From NCBI GenBank assembly GCA_016787085.1, contig JAEUVJ010000018.1, positions 1 through 64,000 on the forward strand: a stretch of 64,000 bases of DNA. The letters are read 5' to 3'. This document shows, piece after piece, positions 18,061 to 27,432 of the stretch; within the stretch, counting starts at the first letter, position 1; every line of letters begins with the position of its first letter. The DNA comes from Chitinophagaceae bacterium. Its GTDB lineage: Bacteria; Bacteroidota; Bacteroidia; Chitinophagales; Chitinophagaceae. The notes under the pieces were generated by a model, which was not told where the DNA came from, did not search any database, and saw only the letters and a program-made list of their open reading frames with translations. The position numbers were made by a program, and so were the translations under genes.

Positions 18061-19278
18061 TTACAAACGGATCAGTTTGATCACCGTTCTGTATTGCTTC
18101 GTTTCGATACGCAGGAAATAAATACCGGCAGATAATGGCGGAAGATCCGGTTGAAAAACAGTTCCTGCGGGAATGATGCGGTAAGATCGTACAGATAAAA
18201 CCCTGCCGCTGATGTCAGATACACTTACCTGTACATCAGTTAGTGTTTTAGCGGCTTTTACAGATATATTTCCGTGGAAAGGATTTGGATAAGCAGTGAC
18301 ACCCGCTTCTGAAGGAGGGATATTCGGAACAGAGGTGATCAATCCTGCAAGACTGTAATTGGAAAATACAGGATAATGATCGGATGTGTTATCTGCCGTT
18401 ACAAAATCTGGTACTACAGCCGTTATATCTGTTCTGATCTTAGCAGAATTCAATACATAGTAAGGCGTCAGTTCGTTGGAGATAACATGGTTGTCTATCA
18501 CATTGGGAAAAGTGGTCATGGAACTTTGTCCCGCATAAGCCAGTGGCAGGGTAATGGATTTGTAGTGATCTGCATCCGTGCTGTCGGCGATGATCGGTTT
18601 ATAGGATGATTCAGGGCCGGAATTGGAAGAGATGGTCTGGTTCAGGGCATCATTGAAGTCGCCGAAAATAATGTTCATGGAATTAGGGAATTGCTGGTCC
18701 AAAGTATCTTTTAATTCCTGCGCACCCAGCCATCGCCGGTCATAGTCAGAAGAAGTACTGCCGGCTTTTCCGTGGATCACAATAAAATTGATATTTTTTG
18801 TGATGCTGCCAATGGTCACATCCGCATTCAGTAAAAAAGGAAAACGTCCGCTGGCCCAGTTCGTGTAAGCTTCGGTACTGCTTCTTAATAGTCCTCTTGT
18901 TTTTACATTGGAGAAAATATTTTTTTTATACAGGAACATCAGTTTTTGCCCGTTGCGCCAGGCAGCTGAACCGGGTGCTGTGGCATTACTGCAGAAATCA
19001 GAGATAATGTAGGCATAGTTACTACCGAGTGAATCCACCAGTCTTCTTATCTGCACGGTATCCACCATTTCTACCAGGCCATATATATCAGCATCTAAGT
19101 AGCGGATGATCTTTTTGGCATTCTCTCTTTGCAGGTTGTCGTTGGCGGGACCGTCCGTTGCCGATCCGAACCATTCGATATTCCAGCCTACTACATCTAA
19201 TGTAGCAGAACTGCTCTGAGCATGAAGATGAGTGATGGTCAGCGGGTACAATAATAAAGCTAAAAGAGATCTTTTCAT
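18061..19278 (-). CDS. Type IX secreted EEP-family nuclease
   Basis: A 405-residue exported hydrolase. The signal peptide (1-20) ends THLHAQ. The EEP catalytic series is visible: GWNIEWFG, GLVEMVDT, IVIHGKAGS, IIFGDFNDAL and the closing TSDHYPVFS. The last 85 residues are a type IX sorting domain (TAYPNPFHGNISV, SDISGRVLSV, PPLSAGIYFLRIE). It should therefore be delivered to the cell surface through SprA and act on extracellular phosphodiesters, probably DNA or RNA. It converges on the repeat protein gene. The start at 19278 gives the best signal peptide. Confidence 0.87.
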   Translation of the reverse strand: MKRSLLALLLYPLTITHLHAQSSSATLDVVGWNIEWFGSATDGPANDNLQRENAKKIIRYLDADIYGLVEMVDTVQIRRLVDSLGSNYAYIISDFCSNATAPGSAAWRNGQKLMFLYKKNIFSNVKTRGLLRSSTEAYTNWASGRFPFLLNADVTIGSITKNINFIVIHGKAGSTSSDYDRRWLGAQELKDTLDQQFPNSMNIIFGDFNDALNQTISSNSGPESSYKPIIADSTDADHYKSITLPLAYAGQSSMTTFPNVIDNHVISNELTPYYVLNSAKIRTDITAVVPDFVTADNTSDHYPVFSNYSLAGLITSVPNIPPSEAGVTAYPNPFHGNISVKAAKTLTDVQVSVSDISGRVLSVRSYRIIPAGTVFQPDLPPLSAGIYFLRIETKQYRTVIKLIRL

Positions 19279-19356
19279 TTTCCCTGTTTCAGTAAGCAAA
19301 GGTAAGCCGGAAAAAGCCCGGAAGCATATGATAGTATGCAGATGACCAGGCGCTGG

Positions 19357-21054
19357 TTATTCAGACAAGCGGAAATCTATCATACGCAGTTGCAGCGACC
19401 TTTCGCCGTTCCATTCATTCTCATCTATTTTACAAACAATATCCAGTGGTTGTTTCATTTGCAGGAGGGGAAATTTACCTGCCATATTAAAACCAATGCC
19501 GGTGATGACAGTATTATCCTGTCTCAGTGAAAACCGGATATGTTCTTCTTTTACGATCCTGGAATAACCACTGTCCATTACATTTCTTATAAGAAACACA
19601 GGACGCAGGTTGTCCGGCCCGAATGGTTCCATCTGGCAAAGGATGTTATAGAACGGCCATTTGATATCACTAAGAGTTATTGCCGCATCAATGACCACCT
19701 CAGGTACCAGCAGTGCAGGGTCAATCGTTGCGGATACGACTTCTTCAAATTTATTGCGGAAAGCATCTACCTGTTCCAGTTCGAGCGTCATACCGGCGGC
19801 GGCGAAATGGCCGCCATAACCTAATAAATGTTCACGGCAGGCATGAATAGCTTCATATAAATTAAAACCCGGAACACTCCTGGCGCTTCCGGCAGCATAC
19901 TCACCGGATTGTGTCAGAACGATCGTAGGACGATAATAGTGTTCGATAAGCCGGGAGGCAACAATACCGACCACTCCTTTATGCCAATGTGGTTTAAAGA
20001 CCAGCGTAGAGCGTCTCTCTTTCCAGCCTTCATTCTCTTCGATCAGCATCAGCGCTTCTTCTGTAATGTTGCTATCGGCTTCTTTCCGGTCGGTGTTATC
20101 GCTGTGCAGCATTTCTGCATAATGCAAAGCTTCTTCATACGACTCCGCTATGAACATTTGCACAGCTTTCCTGGCATCATCCATGCGCCCGGCCGCATTG
20201 ACCCGCGGTGCTATCATGAACACCAGGTTGTTGATGTGCAGGATACCTTTGAGACTGCTGAGCTGCATCAGCGCTTTGATGCCTTTGTTCGGATTTTCAT
20301 TGGCTTTTTTCAATCCATGAAAAGCCAGTATCCTGTTCTCGCCGGTCATAGGTACTATATCGGCAGCGATAGCTGTTGCCACAAGGTCTAAGAACTCAAA
20401 TACGTCTTCATCACTCAAGTTTAATTGCGGCGCCAGTGCACTGATCAGCTTGAACCCTACCCCGCACCCGCATAATTCTTTGAAGGGGTAGTTACAATCT
20501 TTTTGTTTGGGATTGAGTATGGCAACAGCCGGAGGTAATACTTCATCGGGTAAATGATGGTCGCAAACAATAAAATCTATCCCGGTTTCTTTTGCATACG
20601 CAATGAGTTCTGCTGATTTGATGCCGCAGTCAAGCGAAATGATGAGCGTAAATCCATTTTCTTTTGCAAAATCAATTCCTGCTTTGCTGACGCCGTATCC
20701 TTCCCGGTAGCGGTGAGGAATATAGAAATCAAGCGGGCTATGTACTTTTTTCAGGAACTGGTACATACAGGCAACAGCCGTTGTTCCGTCCACATCATAG
20801 TCGCCGAATACGAGCACTTTTTCCTGATTATGAACTGCCGCCAGAATTCTGTCAACAGCTTTGTCCATATCTTTCATTAACCAGGGGTCATGCAGATCCT
20901 GCAACTGCGGGCGGAAAAAATCCTTTGCCTCATCAAACGTACTGATACCCCGTTGTGCAAGTATCTGGCAAATGACAGGATGAACCTTTAATGCCTGCTG
21001 CAGGAAGGAGATTTTTTGAGCATCTGCCTGTAATATGTTCCATCTTTTTTCCAA
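19357..21054 (-). CDS. recJ: Single-stranded-DNA-specific exonuclease RecJ
   Basis: A 565-residue protein with the DHH-family motifs: DYDVDG at 85-90, LDCGIKS at about 141-147, DHH at 165-167, and the DHHA1 region with GSARSVPGFNLYEAI and GGHFAAAGM. A C-terminal OB fold closes the ring. RecJ degrades single-stranded DNA 5'-3' in recombination and mismatch repair. The length is normal. It starts 29 bp after the polyprenyl synthase stop, on the same strand. Confidence 0.96.
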   Translation of the reverse strand: MEKRWNILQADAQKISFLQQALKVHPVICQILAQRGISTFDEAKDFFRPQLQDLHDPWLMKDMDKAVDRILAAVHNQEKVLVFGDYDVDGTTAVACMYQFLKKVHSPLDFYIPHRYREGYGVSKAGIDFAKENGFTLIISLDCGIKSAELIAYAKETGIDFIVCDHHLPDEVLPPAVAILNPKQKDCNYPFKELCGCGVGFKLISALAPQLNLSDEDVFEFLDLVATAIAADIVPMTGENRILAFHGLKKANENPNKGIKALMQLSSLKGILHINNLVFMIAPRVNAAGRMDDARKAVQMFIAESYEEALHYAEMLHSDNTDRKEADSNITEEALMLIEENEGWKERRSTLVFKPHWHKGVVGIVASRLIEHYYRPTIVLTQSGEYAAGSARSVPGFNLYEAIHACREHLLGYGGHFAAAGMTLELEQVDAFRNKFEEVVSATIDPALLVPEVVIDAAITLSDIKWPFYNILCQMEPFGPDNLRPVFLIRNVMDSGYSRIVKEEHIRFSLRQDNTVITGIGFNMAGKFPLLQMKQPLDIVCKIDENEWNGERSLQLRMIDFRLSE

Positions 21055-21082
21055 TGGCCGGGGTTATGAAATACTTAAGTCG

Positions 21083-22045
21083 CTAATACCTGCGGTCTGT
21101 TACATAGAGTACAAGGTCTTCGAGCCCTTGCCGGGAGGGGCTTTCAGGAAACTCTTTCAGTATCGCCAGCGCTTCTGATTTATACTGGTTCATTTTTTCG
21201 GTGGCATATTTAATACCGCCTGCTTTTTCTACTTCGTTAATGACCCAGTTCACTTTTTTTCTGTCGTTATTGTTATTCTTAACGATGTAAATGATCTGCC
21301 GCCGGGTGGATCTGTCAATATTGTTTAGGGTATAGATAAGCGGAAGGGTTAGTTTCTTTTCTTTGATATCATTGCCGGTAGGTTTGCCTACATTTTCGCT
21401 GGCATAGTCGAACAGGTCATCTTTGATTTGGAAAGCGATACCCGTTTTTTCACCGAATAGTCGCATTTTTTCTGCCATAGCTTCGTCATTACCTGCCGAC
21501 CAGGCGCCTGCTGCACAGGCGGAAGCCAATAAAGAAGCGGTCTTATTCCGGATGATATCAAAATAAATATCTTCTTTCAGGTTAAGGGTTCTGGCTTTTT
21601 CGATCTGCAGCAATTCTCCTTCACTCATTTTTCGAACAGCATCAGACAGGATGTGCAGTATCTTATGATCATTGTTGTCAAGAGAAAGTAAAAGACCTTT
21701 GGCCAGCAGGTAATCGCCTATCAGCACAGATGCTTTGTTTTTCCACAACGCATATACGGAAAAGAAACCGCGTCTTTCCTGCGCATCATCTACCACATCA
21801 TCGTGTACCAACGTCGCTGTATGCAGCAATTCGACAAGCGAGGCCGCCCGGTAAGAAGATTCATTGATGCCACCGGCGAGCCTGGCACACATCAGCACAA
21901 ACATCGGCCGCAGTTGCTTGCCTTTTCTTTTTACAATATAACCCATGATGCGGTCGAGCAAAGGGGTCTGGCTTTTGACCGCTTCCCTGAAACGTGTTTC
22001 AAATTCTTTTAATTCGTCTTTTATAAGGTCAACAGGCAATGGCAT
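21083..22045 (-). CDS. Polyprenyl diphosphate synthase (trans-type)
   Basis: A 320-residue prenyltransferase. The first Asp-rich motif HDDVVDD is at 81-87, followed by RRG. The second, QIKDDLFDY, lies near 214-222, with GKPTGNDIKEKKLTLPLIY after it. KGKQLRPMFVLMCARLAGG marks the allylic/IPP-binding helices. The enzyme elongates isoprenoid chains with IPP, most likely for the menaquinone side chain in this organism, which also carries mqnB and mqnD. The small residues before the first motif suggest a long-chain product, but the exact length cannot be fixed. Confidence 0.9.
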   Translation of the reverse strand: MPLPVDLIKDELKEFETRFREAVKSQTPLLDRIMGYIVKRKGKQLRPMFVLMCARLAGGINESSYRAASLVELLHTATLVHDDVVDDAQERRGFFSVYALWKNKASVLIGDYLLAKGLLLSLDNNDHKILHILSDAVRKMSEGELLQIEKARTLNLKEDIYFDIIRNKTASLLASACAAGAWSAGNDEAMAEKMRLFGEKTGIAFQIKDDLFDYASENVGKPTGNDIKEKKLTLPLIYTLNNIDRSTRRQIIYIVKNNNNDRKKVNWVINEVEKAGGIKYATEKMNQYKSEALAILKEFPESPSRQGLEDLVLYVTDRRY

Positions 22046-22167
22046 GATCTAAAAAGCGGCAATTTACGCTGCAAATGATTAAGGATAGCGTAGCAGACCA
22101 AATCAGTTGTAAGGCCTGAAATTGACAGAATGTTAATGTTCACAAAGGCAAATAAATTTCACAAAAA

Positions 22168-22198
22168 TTTGGTAATTAAGGAGTAAGTCATATTTTTG
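22168..22198 (+). promoter_or_regulatory. Full Bacteroidota promoter of the OmpA-family gene
   Basis: TTTG at 22168-22171, a 19-bp spacer, then TATTTTTG at 22191-22198 match the -33/-7 consensus TTTG-N19-TAnnTTTG exactly. The ATG is at 22245, giving a leader of about 40 nt. Confidence 0.7.
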
Positions 22199-22244
22199 CG
22201 AATTATTAAGACACTGTTTTATCGTAAAATCTTAATCCTTAGTT

Positions 22245-23876
22245 ATGGCAAGCAAAAAGTACACTTTATTAACGGCCTTTCTCTGCCTGTTATTCTCATC
22301 CGTATTTTCCCAGGCACAGAAACGAGCCTATGAGGACTCTTCGGTGATACCCGCCAAAAGAATGCCTCAGCACACTGAATTTTTAAACGGAGCCAATAAT
22401 TTCCCTGCAAAACCACGTAATCAATGGGAAATAGGTATCAAAGCAGGCGCTTTTACCGTAAGCGGTGATGTGCCGGCTGTATTTCCGACTCCCGGATTTG
22501 GCCTGCATGTAAGAAAAGCCCTCGGTTATGTATTCTCACTTCGTCTTGAATACCTCTATGGCACCGGTAAAGGGTTACATTGGAGATGGTCAGAAAATTA
22601 TAATAAGAACACTCCCTGGATAGCGGCAGGGTATACACCCAATGCTGACCTGATTTTTTATAATTATAAAACAAAAGTTCAGGACCTTTCACTCCAGGGT
22701 ATTATCACACTGAATAATATTCGTTTTCATAAAGCCAAGACCGGCTTCAATATCTATGGTATTGTCGGATTTGGCGGTAGCGTATATGATACTAAGGTGA
22801 ATGCGCTGGACGGAAACAATCAGCCTTACAATTTTGCGTCTATTCCACAGGGCACACACAAGGATAGAAAAGATACCAAGAAAGCTATTAAAGATCTTTT
22901 GGATGATTCATATGAATCAGATGCCCAGAACCAGGGAGACAGAAGGCCCAAGTTATTTGGTAATACCTTCAAACCTTCAGGTACTGTAGGTGCTGGTATT
23001 GCTTTCAAATTGAGCAACAAACTCAACCTGGCAATAGAAGATCGTATTACGCTGATCAAAGATGATCTGCTGGATGGACAACAGTGGCAGGAGCACCCGA
23101 CCGGTGATGCTGCCCTGACCAGCGATTTTGATTCCTATAATTACCTGACTGTTGGTTTGAACCTGAACCTCGGTAAAAAATCTGTTGAGCCTCTTTGGTG
23201 GATGAACCCGCTGGATTATGCTTATTCAGAGATTCGTAACCCCAAGATCATGAAGCTGCCGAAACCGGTTCTTCCTGATGCGGATGGCGATGGCGTAACT
23301 GACCAGTTCGACCTGGAGCAAACTCCTGCCGGTGTACCGGTTGACTCCCGTGGTGTAAGCCGCGATACAGATGGCGACGGTGTTCCTGATTCTAAAGATA
23401 AAGAACTGGTGACTCCTACTTACTGCCAGCCTGTTGATGCAGATGGCGTTGGTAAGTGCCCTGTTCCTTGCCCTGATCCTTCATGCCTTGAAGGCCTTGT
23501 GAAAAAAGAAGATTGTGCTGGCAAGCTGGGCGATTTGCCAAGCATTTCTTTCAAAGCCGGCTCAAATGCACTTACTAAGGATGCTGAAGCCGTATTGGCT
23601 ACTGTAGCTGCCAGATTGCGTAATGCGCCTGAATGTAAAATAGTAGTAGTAGGCTATTGCTCTTCCGATAAGAAACAACAGCAGTTAAGCTGGGATCACG
23701 TAAATAAAGTGATCACTTACCTGGTAGAAAAAGAAGGTCTGAGCGCTGACCGCTTTATCTTCAACTATGGCCAGGAAGGTGGTGATTGCAATACTGTTGA
23801 CCTCCGCGGCGCAGCTGAAGGCGAGGACGGACCTAACACAGTAGCTCCTCCACACCCGAACCTGCGTAAGAAATAA
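22245..23876 (+). CDS. OmpA-family outer membrane protein with thrombospondin type 3 repeats
   Basis: A 543-residue protein: signal peptide (1-23), N-terminal beta barrel (about 55-320), Ca-binding DxDGDGVxD repeats (about 347-385: DADGDGVTDQFD and DTDGDGVPDSKD), a Cys-rich linker (CPVPCPDPSC), then a C-terminal OmpA-like peptidoglycan-binding domain (about 430-520, ISFKAGSNALTKDA and VVGYCSS). It should anchor the outer membrane to the wall and is probably abundant, since it has a consensus promoter and a strong terminator. Similar proteins appear among gliding and type IX accessory proteins, but I cannot assign one. Confidence 0.87.
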   Translation: MASKKYTLLTAFLCLLFSSVFSQAQKRAYEDSSVIPAKRMPQHTEFLNGANNFPAKPRNQWEIGIKAGAFTVSGDVPAVFPTPGFGLHVRKALGYVFSLRLEYLYGTGKGLHWRWSENYNKNTPWIAAGYTPNADLIFYNYKTKVQDLSLQGIITLNNIRFHKAKTGFNIYGIVGFGGSVYDTKVNALDGNNQPYNFASIPQGTHKDRKDTKKAIKDLLDDSYESDAQNQGDRRPKLFGNTFKPSGTVGAGIAFKLSNKLNLAIEDRITLIKDDLLDGQQWQEHPTGDAALTSDFDSYNYLTVGLNLNLGKKSVEPLWWMNPLDYAYSEIRNPKIMKLPKPVLPDADGDGVTDQFDLEQTPAGVPVDSRGVSRDTDGDGVPDSKDKELVTPTYCQPVDADGVGKCPVPCPDPSCLEGLVKKEDCAGKLGDLPSISFKAGSNALTKDAEAVLATVAARLRNAPECKIVVVGYCSSDKKQQQLSWDHVNKVITYLVEKEGLSADRFIFNYGQEGGDCNTVDLRGAAEGEDGPNTVAPPHPNLRKK

Positions 23877-23910
23877 TAACTATGTGATTACTTTTTGCTG
23901 ATAGATTAAG

Positions 23911-23941
23911 ACCCTCCCCGTTAGCGGGGAGGGTTTTTTTG
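23911..23941 (+). terminator. Terminator after OmpA-family gene
   Basis: ACCCTCCCCG TTA GCGGGGAGGGT stem followed by a run of seven or more T. Confidence 0.85.
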
Positions 23942-24058
23942 TGCCTGACACCGGGACTCCAGGAGGTGTCAGATATCGGCTGAGCTCTTGTTTATCAAAA
24001 TCTTAACTCACACGGCTTGGCGCATTATCTTTTTTAAGCAAGTTTTGCCGGTATCTAT

Positions 24059-24066
24059 TAACTTTG
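24059..24066 (+). promoter_or_regulatory. -7 element of bamD
   Basis: TAACTTTG fits TAnnTTTG and ends 10 bp before the ATG, so the bamD leader would be only about 5 nt. No TTTG lies at the 19-bp spacing. Confidence 0.4.
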
Positions 24067-24076
24067 CCCTCCTTTT

Positions 24077-24892
24077 ATGCGTTTTATACCGGTCTTAATA
24101 GCGGCTTTTATTATAGGCAGTTGCAGCAAGGGGATCACCAAGATCCTGAAGAATCCTGACCCTGAATACAAACTGAGGATAGCGGAGCAGTATTTCGTCA
24201 AAAAAAAGTACAATAAGGCGCAAGTCCTGTATGAGGATGTGATGCCTTATTTTAAGACAAGACCTGAATTTCAGGATATCTATTATAAATACGCTTACTG
24301 TGCCTACCACCAGGCCGATTATATGAATGCAGAGAACCTCTTTAAAAGCTTTTTGGAAATATTTCCTAATAGCCCCAAATCAGAAGAGGTAGATTATATG
24401 CGGGCCTATTCGTTTTTCAAACAATCGCCCAAGCCGGAATTAGACCAAACGAATACGATAAAGGCCATGGGAATGATGCAAACCTTTATCAATACTCACC
24501 CGGGATCAGAGAGAAATAAAGATGCATCGGCCATTATAGATGTTTGCAGAGCGAAGCTTGAAATAAAGGATTACAAAAGTGCCCGGTTATATTATGACAT
24601 GGGGCAGTTCAGGGCGGCAGGTGTAGCTTTTGCTACTTTACTTAATGCCTATCCTGAATCGCCTAAAGGAGATGAGTATAAGCTGATGATCATCCGGGCC
24701 TATTACCGGTTTGCCGAACTCAGCGTTGAAGAACGAAAGGCAGAACGGTTTGAGCAGGTGATTGATGAATGCCATGATTTTGTGGACCGTTTCCCGGAAA
24801 GCAAGCTGCGCAAGGATGCGGAGAGTTTTTTGAATCTATCACAAACACAAATAAAAAATCTGAATAATGAGCAAGTTAAGACGCCAGCTTAG
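24077..24892 (+). CDS. bamD: Outer membrane protein assembly factor BamD
   Basis: A 271-residue lipoprotein with lipobox Cys16 (IIGSC) followed by five TPR-like helical repeats. Landmarks are YKLRIAEQYFVKKKYNKAQVLYEDV, the DYMNAENLFKSFLEIFPNSPKSEE repeat and EQVIDECHDFVDRFPESKLRKDAE. BamD bridges BamA and its substrates in the outer-membrane beta-barrel insertion complex, which the many barrels in this window require. Its last 26 bp overlap the rpoZ start in another frame, so the two are translationally linked. Confidence 0.92.
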   Translation: MRFIPVLIAAFIIGSCSKGITKILKNPDPEYKLRIAEQYFVKKKYNKAQVLYEDVMPYFKTRPEFQDIYYKYAYCAYHQADYMNAENLFKSFLEIFPNSPKSEEVDYMRAYSFFKQSPKPELDQTNTIKAMGMMQTFINTHPGSERNKDASAIIDVCRAKLEIKDYKSARLYYDMGQFRAAGVAFATLLNAYPESPKGDEYKLMIIRAYYRFAELSVEERKAERFEQVIDECHDFVDRFPESKLRKDAESFLNLSQTQIKNLNNEQVKTPA

Positions 24893-25208
24893 CGCCGGTA
24901 TTACCAATAACGTAGAAACCAAAAGCCTGAATGATATCAAAAATAAAACAGGCAACATCTATGAGTCTATTGCCATTATCGGCAAAAGAGCTAACCAGAT
25001 CAATATCACTTTGAAGGAGGAGCTGCACAATAAACTGGATGAGTTTGCCAGCCATACAGACAGCCTGGAAGAGATACATGAGAATAAGGAGCAGATCGAG
25101 ATATCCCGTGCTTACGAAAGGATGCCCAACCCCGCATTGCTGGCTACGCAGGAGTTCATGGAAGAGAAAGTATATTTCCGTAAAGGAGATGACGAACTCT
25201 TCAGCTGA
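24867..25208 (+). CDS. rpoZ: DNA-directed RNA polymerase omega subunit
   Basis: A 113-residue protein with the Bacteroidota omega pattern: NNVETKSLNDIKNKTGNIYESIAIIGKRANQIN, then an acidic C-terminal tail with PNPALLATQEFMEEKVYFRK. Omega helps assemble the polymerase. The ATG at 24867 lies inside bamD, an overlap of 26 bp. A terminator follows at 25232. Confidence 0.9.
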   Translation: MSKLRRQLSAGITNNVETKSLNDIKNKTGNIYESIAIIGKRANQINITLKEELHNKLDEFASHTDSLEEIHENKEQIEISRAYERMPNPALLATQEFMEEKVYFRKGDDELFS

Positions 25209-25231
25209 TCTCTTTCATTGACATAATTGCA

Positions 25232-25264
25232 AGCGGTCCCGCCTCAGGCGGGACCGCTTTTGTT
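25232..25264 (+). terminator. Terminator after bamD-rpoZ
   Basis: AGCGGTCCCGCC TCA GGCGGGACCGCT is a 12-bp perfect stem followed by TTTGTTTT. Confidence 0.85.
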
Positions 25265-25289
25265 TTACCAAAGGCTTACGACAACAGAG

Positions 25290-25320
25290 TTGCAGGCATT
25301 ATAACTAAATGGTACTTTTG
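25290..25320 (+). promoter_or_regulatory. Promoter of coaBC, leaderless
   Basis: TACTTTTG at 25313-25320 is an exact TAnnTTTG, with TTG at 25290-25292 near the -33 spacing. The GTG start follows 5 bp later, so transcription should begin at the start codon. Confidence 0.5.
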
Positions 25321-25325
25321 ACCTC

Positions 25326-26522
25326 GTGTTACAGGGAAAGAAAATATTACTGGGCATTACAGGTAGTATTGCTGCCTATAAGGCAATTTACCTGGTAAGG
25401 TTGCTGGTAAAATCAGGGGCCGAAGTAAGAGTGATCATGACCCCTTCCGCCAAAGATTTTGCGCCTTCCCTTACACTTTCTACGCTAAGCCATCATCCTG
25501 TTTTGACAGATATGTTTGATGAGCAAAGCTGGTCGAACCATGTAGCACTCGGGCGATGGGCCGATGTGATGGTGATCGCCCCGCTAAGCTGCAATACATT
25601 GGCAAAGATGGCGCAGGGCCAGTGCGATAATTTATTGCTGGCTGTGTATTTATCGGCTACCTGTCCTGTTGTAGTGGCGCCAGCTATGGATGAGGACATG
25701 TGGCATCATCCTGCCACAAAAGACAACCTGCGTAAACTGGAGTCATTTGGGAATAGAATAATTCCGGTTGGCAAGGGAGAGCTCGCCAGCGGGTTGTATG
25801 GCGATGGCCGCATGGCTGAACCGGAAGAGATCATTCAGTTCCTGACCGGTAATTTTTTTTTGACCCGCCCGCTGACAGGTAAAAAAGCCATAGTAACCGC
25901 CGGGCCAACATACGAAGCACTAGACCCGGTTCGTTTTATCGGCAATCATTCTTCGGGTAAAATGGGGATCGCTATAGCCAGAGAATTATACCGCCGCGGG
26001 GCAGATGTAACGCTCATACTGGGGCCTTCCAAAGCCGATGTAACAGATAATGGCATCCGGGTCGTAAGAGTAGTGTCGGCTGAAGAGATGTACCAGGCTG
26101 CCGGTAAAGCGTTTGAAAAAGCCGATATAGCTGTGATGTCGGCAGCAGTGGCAGATTATACGCCGGTAGTCAAAGCAGACCAGAAGATCAAAAAGACGGA
26201 AGAACATTTTTCCATAGAACTGGCAAAGACAAAAGATATCCTGAAAAGCCTTGGAGAAAAAAAGAAAGCGGGGCAGGTATTGGTAGGCTTTGCGCTGGAA
26301 ACAAACAACGAGAAAGCCAATGCGCTTGACAAACTGAACCGGAAGAATGCCGATATGATCGTTTTGAATTCATTGAATGATGCAGGCGCCGGCTTCGGAC
26401 ATGATACCAATAAGATCACCATTTTCCGGAAGGGGGGAGAGGAAATACATTTTGATACTAAACCAAAAGAGGACGTAGCCAGGGATATTGTTGACACTAT
26501 CATCCGTGTTCATTATGCATAA
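25326..26522 (+). CDS. coaBC: Bifunctional phosphopantothenoylcysteine decarboxylase / phosphopantothenate-cysteine ligase
   Basis: A 398-residue CoA-biosynthesis enzyme. The N-terminal flavin-dependent decarboxylase domain (about 1-180) has GITGSIAAYK, NHVALGRWADVMVIAPLSCNT and PAMDEDMW. The C-terminal synthetase domain (about 185-398) has VTAGPTYEALDPVRFIGNHSSGKMG and the AAVADYTP loop. Both halves are complete. The start is GTG: no ATG precedes the GKKILLGITGSIAAYK segment, and an exact -7 element lies 5 bp upstream. Its last 8 bp overlap the DUF4835 gene. Confidence 0.95.
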   Translation: MLQGKKILLGITGSIAAYKAIYLVRLLVKSGAEVRVIMTPSAKDFAPSLTLSTLSHHPVLTDMFDEQSWSNHVALGRWADVMVIAPLSCNTLAKMAQGQCDNLLLAVYLSATCPVVVAPAMDEDMWHHPATKDNLRKLESFGNRIIPVGKGELASGLYGDGRMAEPEEIIQFLTGNFFLTRPLTGKKAIVTAGPTYEALDPVRFIGNHSSGKMGIAIARELYRRGADVTLILGPSKADVTDNGIRVVRVVSAEEMYQAAGKAFEKADIAVMSAAVADYTPVVKADQKIKKTEEHFSIELAKTKDILKSLGEKKKAGQVLVGFALETNNEKANALDKLNRKNADMIVLNSLNDAGAGFGHDTNKITIFRKGGEEIHFDTKPKEDVARDIVDTIIRVHYA

Positions 26523-27432
26523 AAAATTTTTGTTTGCTTTTTTATTGGCCGGCCTGCTGTCGTCGGCCAGGGCACAGGAGCTGAAGGCCCGGCTGACGGT
26601 CATCACCAGCAAGATCAGCACGCAGGTCAACAGGAATGTATTCCAGACGTTGCAGACAAGCCTTACCAATTTTCTGAATAACCGGAAATGGACCAATGAT
26701 GCCTTCCAGCAAAATGAGAAAATACAATGTAATTTTCTGCTGAATATAGAACAGGACCTTGGCAATTTTGTGTTCAGGGCCAAACTGACGGTGCAGGCTG
26801 CCAGGCCGGTTTATAGCAGCACGTACGATTCGCCGCTGATCAATTTCATAGATGACGATGTTGTGTTCCGCTACCAGGAATTCCAGGCCATTGAGTTCAA
26901 TGAGAACAAAATACAGGGTAATGACCCGCTGGCTGCCAATCTCATGGCTGTATTGGCGTACTATGTCAATATCATTCTTGGGTTTGACTATGGCTCTTTT
27001 TCACTCCGCGGCGGCGATACCTATTTTCAAAAAGCCTGGAATATTGTGAACAATGCTCCCGAAGCCAGAGATATTACCGGGTGGAAATCATTTGAAAGCC
27101 TGCGTAACCGCTATTGGCTCGCCGAAAACCTGAATAATAACCGCTTTGCCTTGATACACGATGCGCTGTATGCCTATTACCGGTCAGGTATGGATATTTT
27201 TTATGAGAACGAAGACCAGGCCCGAAACGGCATCCTCAGTTGTTTGAATTCCCTCAATACCCTGAATACGGATAATCCTAATTCCATGATCCTGCAGTTC
27301 TTCTTCCAGGGCAAAAGCACTGAACTGGTAAAGGTATTCAGCAAAGCAAAAGCGGATGTAAAGAATAAAGCCAGGGACATGCTGACCAAACTGGATATTA
27401 CCAATACGGCCGCTTATAAAGAACTGAAATGA
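26515..27432 (+). CDS. DUF4835 family exported protein
   Basis: A 305-residue exported protein with a signal peptide (1-19, ending SARAQ). The first conserved block is ELKARLTVITSKISTQVNRNVFQTLQTSLTNFLNNRKWT, which is characteristic of DUF4835. GFDYGSFSLRGGDTYFQKAWNIVNNA and a helical C-terminus follow. The family is found next to coaBC in Bacteroidota and has no established function. ATG at 26515 overlaps the coaBC stop by 8 bp, and its own stop overlaps the next gene by 4 bp, so the three genes form one tightly coupled unit. Confidence 0.85.
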   Translation: MHKKFLFAFLLAGLLSSARAQELKARLTVITSKISTQVNRNVFQTLQTSLTNFLNNRKWTNDAFQQNEKIQCNFLLNIEQDLGNFVFRAKLTVQAARPVYSSTYDSPLINFIDDDVVFRYQEFQAIEFNENKIQGNDPLAANLMAVLAYYVNIILGFDYGSFSLRGGDTYFQKAWNIVNNAPEARDITGWKSFESLRNRYWLAENLNNNRFALIHDALYAYYRSGMDIFYENEDQARNGILSCLNSLNTLNTDNPNSMILQFFFQGKSTELVKVFSKAKADVKNKARDMLTKLDITNTAAYKELK

